NCBI GenBank assembly: GCA_002946415.1
Contig: NJPS01000003.1
Coordinates: 1 to 64,000 of the forward strand
DNA length: 64,000 nucleotides
Origin: Rutstroemia sp. NJR-2017a BVV2
Lineage: Eukaryota > Ascomycota > Leotiomycetes > Helotiales > Rutstroemiaceae
Direction: 5' to 3'
Shown here: positions 37,881-48,551 of the stretch, one piece after another
How the letters are laid out: every line of letters begins with the position of its first letter
Position numbering within the stretch: position 1 is the first letter of the stretch
Program-made: the position numbers and the translations under genes
Notes under the pieces: model-generated
Told to the model about the DNA's origin: nothing
Seen by the model: only the letters and a program-made list of their open reading frames with translations
Database searches by the model: none

Positions 37881-38862
37881 TCCACGGACTCCTCAGATAA
37901 GTCCCTTTGAGAGCTCTTCGTGGAAGTTTTGGTCGTATGCATGGACAAGGGGCTGGATGCTTTTTTAAGAGAGCCATCCTGTATCTGCATAGTCCCAATT
38001 GTGCTTCCACTTGCTTCGCTTGGGACATAGTCTGTCTTGAATGTATGTTCTCCCGTTCTTATCCAGCGAAGGATTCGGTCGGTAGCGCTATACGTATGTT
38101 TTTGATTCGCCTGGGTGTTCAGGGAATCAGGGCAACGGAAGATGCCATTTGGTTTCGAATATCGTTGAGCATAGAGGTATGTTGCGGCTAATGACGCAGG
38201 CTAACCTGAGATCAAGCTCTGTCGCTATCGATCACCATGTGCACAAACCACATCTACTGAGGCCAAAGACTTCTGTGACATTAACAGACCTTGAATAGGA
38301 TGAAAGGCAATTGTTGACGGGTCTATGAGAAGAGCTAGAAGCATGGAGCGCCTCGTGTAAGGGCTAGTTTTTATACAAGCGATTTACATTATTGTTGAAG
38401 TACTCGTAGTGTGTTCCAGTTTAGGCAGCTATTCTGGTGTTGTGTAGAAGTAATCGTTCACCGGGAGACGGCGACACGGATTAACCTTAGCCGACACGAG
38501 TAGTATACACCGGTTTAAGTTCTGACCTCACAGGAAGGGGAATGGAAAAGCAAGGGGGCACATTAAAATACATATGAGTAATGGAAGGCAGGTATGGGTT
38601 ATGGAGGCGGGTAAATTTTATATTTTGATAATTCAGTGGTGTCTCGTCGATCTAAGTCAGCGCAACTGAGCGGATTGATCAGGAACACCAAGACATTGTT
38701 ATCCTATAGTTTCTATATCTACAAGAAAGAATCATGCACACTTCGCTCAGAGTATCCAACAATGCCGGAACCCCAAACAAAGAAAAAGAGTGACCAGCAC
38801 CCCAATTGTCCTTTGTTCGCACAACGCGACACCGGTTCTCAAAGATGAATATGAACAAACAT
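37881..38862. other. Intergenic, no gene seen
   Basis: About 980 bp; only short ORFs. Confidence 0.5.
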
Positions 38863-39825
38863 CTACATACACCCTACAGCATCTCTGCTTCTCCCAACCC
38901 AAGACTTGACCGCCTTCCCCTTTCTTCTCCTCGACCCATCCGGAGCCAACTCCGAACTTTTCAACTTAACCCCATGTTCCTCTCCCACCAGCGTGAAACT
39001 CGTCGCCTCCGATCTACGGCGACCTACTGGCTGATCAAAAGGCAAAAACCTCCTAATCTTCCCAAGCAATGCTTGAAAGCAACTTTGCTGCGGAGACGAG
39101 CTCCTGAGACTTGCAGTATGAAGATCCGCTCTGCGGACATCCTGATCTAAGGTGAAGTGATCATGGTCGCAAGACGAATCAGAAATAGTATCTGCATCCA
39201 ACCTGGCATTGTGGCTCTCGGGAGAGAGATTGGGGTATAACTGTGGCATGACAGGCTCCATATCGTGGATTGAGTTGGTGGCTCTGGAGTATATGGATCT
39301 TGAGGATGCGGGGTATAGAGATAAGGTAAAGTGCCTCCTCTGGCGAGCTGCGGATACGTGAGATTCACGTAAAGTTTCGAAGCTCTTTCTCGGCTCGTCG
39401 TGCGGCGACTGGGGCGCGGAAAGAGTGACATATATCCTCCGTAGCTCCTCCATCGGCAATTCGGACTCACACACTGGTGCGTGTCTCTTACGTTGGTGGC
39501 CGTTTACAAACGACTTCTTCGTCTTCTCGATATTCGGAGGAGACGAAACGCGGCGAGAATTACAGATCGTACTGGTTCTCTTTTTGGTGTTATTTTTACT
39601 TTGATTGCTCAGGCTCTTCGAAGATCTGGGTGGGATAGCTGGCAATTTTCGCGCTGCGTAGTATAAGGATAAAACACAATGGTCTATTGAAGGCCAGAGT
39701 GCTGCAGGGTCTGTTAGGGTTTTACCAGTCAAAACACTCATACACAAGGAAGGTTCTTCGCGTGGAAATTCCAGCGTATTGCGAGCACTAGAGGCAAACA
39801 TGGACGACTTCATTTGATCCAACAT
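38863..39825 (-). CDS. Hypothetical protein, 320 residues
   Basis: Single open frame from ATG 39825. The protein is polar and basic, rich in Ser, Arg and Pro, with no membrane helix or signal peptide. Local features are PAIPPRSSKSLSNQSKNN, a Lys/Arg-rich stretch near RKRHAPVCESELPMEEL, and a basic C-terminus (GRRRSEATSFTL, SRRRKGKAVKSW). It looks disordered. The length and single exon support a real gene, but I recognise no family. Confidence 0.5.
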   Translation of the reverse strand: MLDQMKSSMFASSARNTLEFPREEPSLCMSVLTGKTLTDPAALWPSIDHCVLSLYYAARKLPAIPPRSSKSLSNQSKNNTKKRTSTICNSRRVSSPPNIEKTKKSFVNGHQRKRHAPVCESELPMEELRRIYVTLSAPQSPHDEPRKSFETLRESHVSAARQRRHFTLSLYPASSRSIYSRATNSIHDMEPVMPQLYPNLSPESHNARLDADTISDSSCDHDHFTLDQDVRRADLHTASLRSSSPQQSCFQALLGKIRRFLPFDQPVGRRRSEATSFTLVGEEHGVKLKSSELAPDGSRRRKGKAVKSWVGRSRDAVGCM

Positions 39826-40824
39826 CTTTGTTCACGGCAGTGGGAGAGTCTTCGTAAATTGGTAGAGTTGGGCAAATTGGACCACAGAATGTTTGATTCT
39901 TGCGGTCCCTGAGGGAAAATCGGGCAAAATTATGCGTCTTTCCCGGCATTGTTTAATAACAATTGCGGAAGTATACATAGAACCTGAATGCTTGCCATTC
40001 CTACGCCTAGACAATGCAATTCAGGACCCAAGCCACTAGGCGACTAACCATAAGAATTTCCAGACCGTCTGTTCACCGATTGTTCCAAGGTGTCGTGATT
40101 CTTTACAAAGACTTTATACCACCTCTCAGTTTTGACGCAGGAGAATGGCCGTCTCAAAGAGACTGCATCAAACCATGCCCCTCATTTCTTTATCAGCCTC
40201 AGCCCCCACGGAGAGATGGTTCGAGGAAACACCAATGGTTGCAGTCTTGACATATTGAATGCGTATCACAAGACCTTATTTGTTTGCTTGATAACTCGAA
40301 ATTGTTCCAATTCAGTACGACGAGACAGTTGAGGTTTTCAGAACTGTAGGCTCGCATGGTCAAGTATATGCACCAGAATCTCGAACGTTGCCCCAGTCGC
40401 AGCTAATATTTTGTGCGGTACTCTTAGGCTCGGCACATGATTTGGAGACGATTGCGACGTTCCATGGTCCCATCGTTATCTAATGACTGGTGATCGTGAA
40501 CCACTCTTTCGAGAAAGTAAGAGTTGTGGAGATGGGATAGGTGTTAGAAGAGCATCTTGTGGTACTGTTCCTTTGAGTCCTGTGGGTTGTTGCCCTGGGT
40601 ACTGCACAGATTCCCAGCCGCTTCATTTCCCCCAGGATAATTTTTGTGCTAAAAAAAAACAGCCAGCTGCGAAGTCAACCGCACTGCGACCTGGCTTTTG
40701 GATGTTGAAGAATCCTCACTTGAATGCCCGCAACGCGAGTAGTACGTGATCCACGTAGTCGGAGGGAAGCCGTCGTGATCTGGTGCACACCTATCTCCGG
40801 ACGGTATTTCGGGGCTAATCGTGC
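39826..40824. other. Intergenic, no gene seen
   Basis: About 1 kb between the hypothetical ORF and Sld5. No feature recognised. Confidence 0.5.
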
Positions 40825-41672
40825 TCATACTAATTCCATTTCACCCTTCTCGACGTGTTCTTTAACGTCTGACCACCTGGCTATCACAACCTCCCCCCTT
40901 CTCACTTCAATCTCGCCATCACCATCTCTTCCTCTCCCCATCACGAAAATGCTGCCCTGATCTCCAGTAAAGCCGTTCCTGGGCCCTAGACATCTCGCGA
41001 ATACACCTGTATCTTCGTCTGGTCCTGTAATCATGGATATGTTTCCTGATGTATCATTTAGATTTTGTAAATTCGCAGGAAAGCTGCCGAGGAAGCTAGA
41101 CAGGTAGTGCGTGTGTAGCAGTTCTTGATGTCGAGTAGCGTATGCGATTTCAGTGTCTGATAATCTCGACCGAAGCTCCTCATTACTGAGATAATGTAAA
41201 GTATGCGCATCGATCTGCGAATTTTGTCAGCAGGTCCAGAGAGAAGGTGCATCAGCACAACGCACTTTTGCAATCCTAGCTCTGACCAGACCTCGAATCA
41301 GATACTTCCACCTCTCCAACTCGGTCTGCAGGCATATAAGACCGAAATTTGTCTTGGGGTCCATGTCTCCAGTCAGTTCTTCAACTTTTTCGATTTGTCT
41401 TTTTATCCTTTCCGTGGTACGTTCGATGAGGTTGTTGGCCGGCCATCTGCATATCGCCGGGTTAGTTTGACGTCAGTTTTGAGTAATTCGAGATGCTGGA
41501 ACATCAATACAAGAGCTACACAGGCAGCAGCAACCTACGGAAGGATTTCTGGGGCACCGCGCTCGTTAATCCAAGCTCTCGTCAGAGCTTGCAAGTCGGC
41601 TTCTGGTGTGTTCGCATTGGGTCCTCTGGTCGCATCCTCGAAAGGGTCAGTGAGGAATTCATCGATGTCCAT
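40825..41672 (-). CDS. sld5: GINS complex subunit Sld5
   Basis: Sld5 is one of four GINS subunits of the CMG replicative helicase. Exons 41672-41539, 41446-41266 and 41214-40825 (introns of 92 and 51 nt) give 234 residues. The N-terminus [13 protein letters not shown] leads into [20 protein letters not shown], the Sld5 A-domain start. It continues with [51 protein letters not shown] and [12 protein letters not shown]. The C-terminal B-domain has VFARCLGP and [20 protein letters not shown], with a final ELV. The plus strand here carries a long but meaningless ORF. Confidence 0.92.
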
Positions 41673-42066
41673 CGTGCCAACTGTTTGGTTCGCTCTCCGG
41701 CATTTGGTATATTTCTCGTCAATATGCGCAGTCGTCGATCAATAACTTCTTGTATTGTTTAGTAGCATTAAGGTTCTGCGGGGTGGGACGCGGGGACGTG
41801 GCTATGGACGCGCCGCATGTAATCTCACTTTTTAGACTTCTCCTCTGAGGTACTAATATCATGCCTGATGGCCTTACAATTCCAGTGCGTCTAGGCGTCT
41901 ACTGCCTGGAAAATAGCATTGTCTCACAACCTTATGGCCTAAGTCTATTCACCACTGACCACTTCGCTTGAATTCGCTTGCCTTACCTCAAGCAAAACGT
42001 CGAAGGTCAAAAAGAAAAGATCACAAAACATTTGATTATTACGTGAAGAGTATCTGAAAAAAGTGC

Positions 42067-42225
42067 AAAAAAATTGGTAGCTTCTCTTTGATTGAGCGTG
42101 TCATCCTTAGTGCAGGGGCCATGCTAATCTTCTCTGTATCGTTTCAAATTGACCTGGTGTAATTGTTAGCATGCATGTCCACTGAGCCAGTAGCGAAGTG
42201 TCAAACTTACCAAATGCCCGAAGGC
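42067..42225 (-). ncRNA. U6 spliceosomal snRNA with a GT-AG intron
   Basis: Catalytic RNA of the spliceosome, transcribed by RNA polymerase III. The minus strand contains the U6 signature GATACAGAGAAGATTAGC (ACAGAGA box and AGC triad), then GGCCCCTGC, GGATGACACG and an oligo-T terminator at 42073-42067. The 5' part is interrupted. A stem-loop GCCTTCGGGC followed by ATTTG lies at 42225-42211, and the conserved continuation GTCAATTTGAAAC begins at 42153. Between them is a 57-bp intron-like segment (42210-42154) starting GTAAGT, with branch-like GCTAAC, ending CAG. Removing it gives about 100 nt, the normal U6 length, with the expected 5' hairpin then CATTTGGTCAATTTG. Confidence 0.9.
42154..42210 (-). 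other. Predicted spliceosomal intron within U6 snRNA gene
   Basis: 57 bp: donor GTAAGTTTG, branch-like GCTAAC about 11 nt from the acceptor, acceptor ACACCAG. It interrupts U6 just 3' of the 5' stem-loop, before the ACAGAGA box. Confidence 0.82.
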
Positions 42226-42249
42226 GAAGGAAAGAGGTTCTTTGAAACC

Positions 42250-42255
42250 TATATA
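42250..42255 (-). promoter_or_regulatory. TATA box of the U6 snRNA gene
   Basis: TATATA on the minus strand lies 25-30 bp upstream of the inferred U6 5' end (42225), the standard position for RNA polymerase III type 3-like U6 promoters. Confidence 0.7.
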
Positions 42256-43274
42256 CCATAACCAAGCTCACAAAATCCTCTCCAGTATGAAAAAATAGCC
42301 AACACAATTGCGCTTCATGTTGCTCCTGCTCCAGACATTGTACTTTCCAGATTTATTTCGACAATTCCGACAAACCTAGTCTGCATAGAAAATGTTAGTC
42401 GCTGAACCCCTTTAACCCTCGATATGCAAACTAACTATTCTGTAAGGTCAACTGTCCTACCCCGGCTGGCAGCGGCGGCGACAGATAACCATACCACGAT
42501 CAATCCCTCCGGAATAATCGTAGTTGTGATTCTACGGGGTGAACGTCCCGTCCATTTGGCGTGGTAAAACCTCCCGATGTCTTATATCCGTCCGCCGAAA
42601 CAACTGACCAGCCTGTTTGTCGTCGATATTTCATCAATCTGCCATGTAGCGTCCGTTCAAAGTCGCACAGTACTGCCCAATCACCGAGTTGATCAAGTCT
42701 GCCATTTTGAGTGGTTATATTACCATCGTAACTTGCGAATCTCATATAAAAATGATATCATGGTCGGCTCTCTCCTTCTCTAAGTAGGGCCAGGCTTACT
42801 TCAGCATTTATATCGTTTCTGGTATGAGTCAACAAGCCGCATTTCAATGTAGGATCTCGAAGGTCTACAGAGGTCTTACATTATTTCACATCCGTCATTG
42901 CCAGTGCACGTCAGATTTGCAGAACGCATTCATCCAACCGGCGGCTATGTGTGTCTGTTGGGAACAGTTTTCCCAGCCAGCTATCAGACCAGTCGCCAAT
43001 GCCACTGTTCCGGCAACTCATGGCACGCACATATTTCAGTGTGATTTCGCATTCTCGCTGCTTTCAAGTGAAAGGAAAATACTTAGCAGATTATTGCGCG
43101 GGGTTGTTTGTGCGGAAAGGATTTCATGTGGGGTAGTTTTACAGGGCAACATCGAGTTGGGCTTCGCTCAGCACAATCCAAGGGACCAAATCATCTCTAC
43201 TGAAGTGGTGGTTTGTATTTTACGTGCAATTTAATATACAAATTATTGTTTCGGAATATTTTGGGAGCGCTTTT
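42256..43274. other. Intergenic, no supported gene
   Basis: About 1 kb upstream of U6 and downstream of the NLR gene. ORFs of 81 codons (minus, 42500-42745) and 136 codons (plus, 42824-43234) have no recognised domain and are not called. Confidence 0.5.
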
Positions 43275-46200
43275 TCATTCCAACCTTCCTTGATGCTTTC
43301 TAATTACCTCAACAACAAAATTTTGCTTCTTCTGAAGTGCTACCATAAAAGGTGTTATGCCATCATCGTCTGATATAGACGGATCAGCTTTGTGCTTCAA
43401 TAGATATTCAACAATTTCCACATAGCCTTCACTTGCAGCTAGCCAAAGTGGGGTCCGACCATATTGATTCTTGAAATTCAATTCAGTACTGCTTCTTTCA
43501 ACTAAGAGAGAAACTATCACAAGATTCCCTCCAATTGCCGATGTGTGTAAAGCATAAATGTGATCACCCCCAGGAACATCTGTTTTCATACCGTTGTCAA
43601 GTGCTGAAATGATTGCATTTTTGTTGCCAAATTCAACATCATAATGAAAATCGATTATCTCCTGTCCACGATCAAGAAGAAACTGTACTTTGGTAGAAAT
43701 ATTTTGTATCTGGAAAGGATTGATAGGTAAGAAATTTGGATGAAGATGAAGTTTTGTTTCAACTATAAGTAATAACTGCACAATCGATCGATGACCTCTA
43801 AATGCTGCAGCTTGAAGAGCATTGCCGTATACTCCGCCTTGAGCGTTAACATCGGCCTTGTAGTCAAGAAGCAGCTGCACAATAGATTGATGACCTTCAG
43901 ATGCTGCAGCTTGAAGAGCATTGCCGTATACTCCGCCTTGAGCGTTAACATCGGCCTTGTAGTCAAGAAGCAGCTGCACAATAGATTGATGACCTTCAGA
44001 TGCTGCAGCTTGAAGAGCATTGCCGTAATATCCGCCTTGAGCATTAATATCAGCCTTGTGGTCAAGAAGCAGCTGTATAATCGATTGATGACCTCCAGAT
44101 GCTGCAGCTTGAAGAGCATTGCCGAAATATCCGCCTTGAGCATTAATATCGGCCTTGTGGTCAAGAAGCAGCTGTATAATCGATTGATGACCTCCAGATG
44201 CTGCAGCTTGAAGAGCATTGCCGTAATATCCGCCTTGAGCATTAACATCGGCCTTGTGGTCAAGAAGCAGCTGTATAATAGATTGATGACCTATTAATGC
44301 TGCAGCTTGAAGAGCATTGCCGTAATATCCGCCTTGAGCATTAATATCGGCCTTGTGGTCAAGAAGCAGCTGTATAATCGATTGATGACCTCCAGATGCT
44401 GCAGCTTGAAGAGCATTGCCGAAATATCCGCCTTGAGCATTAATATCGGCCTTGTGGTCAAGAAGCAGCTGTATAATCGATTGATGACCTCCAGATGCTG
44501 CAGCTTGAAGAGCATTGCCGAAATATCCGCCTTGAGCATTAACATCGGCCTTGTGATCAAGAAGCAGCTGCACACTGGATTGATGACCTTCATATGCTGC
44601 AGCTTGAAGAGCATTGCCGTATTCTCCGCCTTGAGCATTAACATCGGCCTTATAGTCAAGAAGCAGCTGTACAATAGATTGATGACCTTCATATGCTGCA
44701 GCTTGAAGAGCATTGCCGTAATCTCCGCCTTGAGCATTAATATCGGCCTTGTGATCTAGTAATATTCGTACTACAGCTCTACTCCCTTTGAGAGCAGCTC
44801 CATATAAGGCATTACCAGTATTCCCAGTTTGTTTGTTAACATTCGCACCCTTTGCAAGTAGCATCTCGACCACTTCCCGATGTCCGTTGGCTGCTGCTCG
44901 CTCGAGTGCTGTGCATTTGTTCTTGTTCTCTTCATCAATCAATGCCCCTGCATCAAGTAACTTTTTGACAATTTGCACATGGCCCCAACGAGATGTATAA
45001 TGAAGTGCTCGATTTCCGTCGTCATCTATCGACTCCAGTTCATAACTTGTTTTTAGCAAACCATCCACAACACTCAAAATATTAGCACCAGATGCAATAT
45101 GAAGCAAAGTGGAATTGTTTTCAGGTCGCCGTCCAGAATGGTTATATTTATCGGTGATTTTATAAAGGCAGATCCAATTCTTAAGGGCATATGGATAATA
45201 TTGAATGAATCGTAGAAGATAATCCTGTGGGGCTCCTTGTGTCTCAGCCTTTTCGGCATGTGAATACCAGGATCTGACGGCATAATCCACAAACGGAAAC
45301 TGTGCCGGGATGGCTTCTTCATCAGGCATTTTCGAATAGTCAATTTTGATCATTCCAATATAATTCGCACAAATCACTGATAACTGATGGTGACCTAGTC
45401 CAATAGGGTTACCACGAGATATTGTATCCAGGAATTCAAGGCCATCTTGCAACAGAAAGTCATTAACGGATTGGTGGATAAACTGGACGATCTCTTGTTC
45501 CTCATATTGTTTGAACTCTGCAAGACCTCCAGAGAGGCTAACAACTCGTTTCTTCATCGTATCATAAGTCGGTAATTCCAACTCTTCAAGTTCTGCGTCG
45601 AATGTTTCTGTGTCTGGTAGATTCATAGCGAAGCATATCTCCACCACAGTTAAAGGACGTTCAGCGAGATATACCCATCGCATAAGGCGTAAAGTTTGCT
45701 GGTAATCTTCTTTCTCGATGACTTGCTCCAAGATATGTTTATAAACATCTCCTAGCTGCTTTGGAACCTTTGCCAACATTTGTCTTATCTCTTCGGCCGA
45801 TTTACCATTCTTGAGATACCGACTCACTATACCAACCACAAGTGCCGCCCACTGAAACACTCCTTGGGCTCCTTTAAGTATGGTATCATGCCATTCCATC
45901 AAATACCGGCTATCGGCTTCAGTTGGGGAAAGTCTCTTTTCAAGCTCGTCGCGAACATAGGTCGATATATCTTCATGGTTTTCCTTCTCAACCCAGATCT
46001 CCCATCTCTGATTCTTTGTTATTACCGGAAAATGGCGACAGGAAAAGCATATAGTGGAACGAAGCTTTTTGTAACATAATATATCGTTTATCTCGTGAAA
46101 ATCGTTCACAATCTGGTGGCTTGTATCCCGATCGTCCGTACCATCGTCAGCTTCATCTAATGCATCAACAAATATATTGACCGATTGTGTTGTCGCAGCA

Positions 46201-46924
46201 TCCTCAACAGCGGATATGAAAAATTCATAGATTTCACTTATATGCCAGTCCCAATCCTTTCCGGGCTCACCTTGGCTATAAAGTTTCTCTTCGAACGAAC
46301 GCTGAAATGCAGCTCCAGTAGCTGGTGTACGCAATAGCAATTGGTGTAAGAGAGATCGAAACATGCCAAGTCGGCTTTTCTGTAACGTAGTACCGCGACC
46401 ATGTAAAAAGAATGAGAGTTGAATCGATTTTTGATCGAGAGCTTGCGTCTCGAAGTCGCGAAGGAGGAATTCCATCAATGTCGATTTCCCTGACCCCGGC
46501 TTTCCCTTGATCCAAAGTATTCCAGATTCTTCTTTCAGCCAGGTAGTGTAAGATGGATGATGAGTAATCCAATCGCATGTATTTGCGTGAGCGCGTTTAG
46601 TATCGTAACGTCGGTAGCCCATTTCGGGGTAAGCCAAAGATTGAAGGCAGCGTTTGAAAGTATGAGGGAAGTCATTCTCGTTTGAAGCTATACCACAACA
46701 TTAGCCAGATTCTCTCTCTCGAAGAGACGGATATATTTATATAGTTCGTCCATGATACGGCAATATCGCAATTTTTCTACAAATATTGTAAACTGACCTC
46801 CTGAATTTGTATGGTTGAAATAGACATCTCCTTCAATTACAGTTCCAAGAAGCTGTGGTCCCCCACGACTAGTAAACCGGCCGTTGATATCATTTCTCTG
46901 TCGCTTCGTCCTTTCTGCCATCAT
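43275..46924 (-). CDS. NLR-like NACHT-ankyrin protein with short N-terminal amyloid-like motif
   Basis: Fungal NOD-like receptor of 1179 residues, exons 46924-46798 and 46687-43275. The first exon ends after a short polar segment, INGRFTSRGGPQLLGTVIEG (residues 13-32), then DVYFNHTNSGG. This replaces a globular effector domain and resembles an amyloid signalling motif. The NACHT domain has Walker A GKPGSGKST (about 104-112) and Walker B NIFVDALDEADD, followed by a winged-helix region (LRLMRWVYLAERPLTVVEI). The C-terminal half is ankyrin. Ten near-identical units of the type YGNALQAAASGGHQSIIQLL are flanked by more diverged repeats. The partner lies 310 bp upstream: a SesB-like hydrolase carrying a similar motif. 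Expected role: ligand-triggered oligomerisation that activates the partner in self/non-self defence (inference from the family). Confidence 0.88.
43775..44735 (-). repeat. Ten near-identical 99-bp ankyrin-coding repeats
   Basis: Direct repeats of 99 bp inside the NLR gene. Units differ by only a few substitutions, mainly at codons for YF/YY/VY/EY/DY and SGG/SEG/YEG/LIG. The last unit is truncated. Identity at silent sites points to recent duplication or gene conversion. Confidence 0.93.
46799..46888 (-). other. Putative amyloid signalling motif of the NLR
   Basis: Codes for residues 13-42, beginning INGRFTSRGG. Gly/Asn/Phe-rich with alternating hydrophobic residues, short, and N-terminal to NACHT. 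The core GRF-[ST]-x-x-GG-x-Q is shared with the C-terminus of the upstream hydrolase. Confidence 0.6.
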
Positions 46925-47233
46925 CAAGGGTTTGAATAGTGGGGCGCAATAGGCGTGTAATTAAGTGATTAATTGCTGTTGTGAACTTTATTCGAGAACA
47001 GATGAACCCATTTGCGTTGTGCGTAGAGCCGCAACTAAGGAACTAAACTGTATGTGGTGTCTTATTATCAATCCCTGTCCAGTTGAACATATCAAGCATG
47101 TTATATATATGGACGACGAATGTTATAATCACTATCTATTGGCCTAAGAATTTAACAGCAATAATATATCTAGATATAGAAATAAAGGCTACAGAAATAA
47201 TGCTTTTTGTTTCAACGATTCCATAATGACTGT
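46925..47233. other. Short intergenic between SesB-like and NLR genes
   Basis: 309 bp, AT-rich, separating the SesB-like stop from the NLR start on the same strand. It should contain the NLR promoter; no other feature. Confidence 0.6.
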
Positions 47234-48551
47234 CTAAAAATTCATTGTTCCGCCCTCTGAATTGAAACTGCCACCAATAAACTGCTTTCCACCATTAGTA
47301 GAAAAACGGCCTGAAAAGTTGTTGATTTGCTTTTCCTCTTCCCTTTTCCTTTTCCTTTTCCCTCTAACTTCATTTTCTTTTAGGGTTGAAGGTTGATCTA
47401 TTGATAAATTAGTAGAACAATTTTAATCAAATAACGAATAGATATATAGTAACCCTCGAGTATCATACCATTCTTGCGTTTAGCTAGTACTTGGTCTGCA
47501 TTATCGCAAAGATCAGTGATTACCTCAGAAAGCTCTCTCCAATTTCCATCCTCAGGATCAGAAAATTTATTGAGCTGGTAGTGATCGAGCGGCAAGCCAT
47601 AACTTTCACAACCATCTAAGATAGCCGACTTTTCATCGACAATGAAATCCTTGTAATCATCTCCAAACATTTTGGATACTTTCGAGCTTTTTTGCTCAAA
47701 AAAACAATGTACCGGAATATTCTTTTCACGAGTTATCGTTGAAAAGCTGTGTACTACATCCAATACCATCTCGTTGTCAGCTTGTAGTACAGTTACCGAG
47801 GCTGGTTCCCCCGCAGTACCAGCACGGATAATTCTTTGCAGAAGTTCGCCTGAGGTAACATTATCGGTACCTCGATGTGGTGTTCCAAGTAGCACAACTC
47901 CGATTGTGACATCGAGTATTTTCGACATTTGAGGTTGAATCAAAGCCTTTACCTAGAGTCAATGACAAGAAAGTTTGTTGGTTACAAAGTAAAATACCTT
48001 TTCAATAACAAGGCCACCAAAACAATGTCCAATAAACAATAACGGCCGTGAAGAACAATCCTAGAAACTATCAACCTATGATAATTAAAGTTTGATACAC
48101 TTTATTTACCTTTCTTTGTCGCAAAACCTTCCGTCTCAAATCATTCGCAACATGGTCAAGACGAACTTTGATAGCATCATCACCATACCAGTTGCTGTCA
48201 TAATTGAAGGTCATGATTCGGGCATTTGTGACATTTTTTGGGAGCATTGTTGGATTGCTCAGCCAATTGATACGGTTCTCGAATTTATTCGTCTGGATTA
48301 GAGGGGCTGAGGTACTCAGCCCTGCATCGACACACTGCTCCTGTCCCTGTAGCTTCGGGGCTTTCGTCCAGGTCGTTGATGGTGTAGCCCCAAGTCCGTG
48401 AACAGCTACAATACTTCATATCGTTAACACGAAAAGCAAGATACAGTAGAGATATATACTCAACAATAGGTGTTTCGCAATCAACAAGTATACGGATTCC
48501 GAGATCACTTGGATCAATCTGCCTTGGCATTTTCAGAGTTTCCATTTTCAT
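47234..48551 (-). CDS. SesB-like alpha/beta hydrolase with C-terminal amyloid-like motif
   Basis: Exons 48551-48460, 48413-48110, 48060-47998, 47952-47469 and 47397-47234 give 368 residues; a start at 48530 (MPRQIDPSDLG) is equally possible. Splicing the first 46-nt intron creates PIVDIVAVHGLGATP, the standard fungal SesB-type opening with the oxyanion HGLG. Further marks are NRINWLSNPTMLPKNV, RIMTFNYDSNW, the nucleophile elbow LLFIGHCFGGLVIEK, VVLLGTPHRGT and the His segment GLPLDHYQLNKFS. The nucleophile position is Cys (about 145) instead of Ser. The last exon adds a basic patch KRKRKREEEK and then SGRFSTNGGKQF-IGGSFNSEGG. In related fungal pairs such hydrolases are cell-death effectors activated by the adjacent NLR. 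Confidence 0.85.
47237..47320 (-). other. Putative amyloid signalling motif of the SesB-like protein
   Basis: Last 28 codons, INNFSGRFSTNGGKQFIGG and onward to TMNF. Gly/Asn/Phe/Ser-rich with two pseudo-repeats (STNGGKQF and NSEGGTMNF). Matches the NLR N-terminus in GRF-[ST]-x-x-GG-x-Q. Confidence 0.62.

Noticed and set aside
41203..41745. 180-codon plus-strand ORF
   Set aside because: Antisense shadow of Sld5, whose minus-strand exons match the family throughout.
42824..43234. 136-codon plus-strand ORF
   Set aside because: No domain, no signal peptide, no splice partner; composition like background.
43791..44759. Long plus-strand and alternative minus-strand repetitive ORFs
   Set aside because: Shadows produced by the 99-bp ankyrin repeats; 99 is a multiple of 3, so all frames repeat and stay open.
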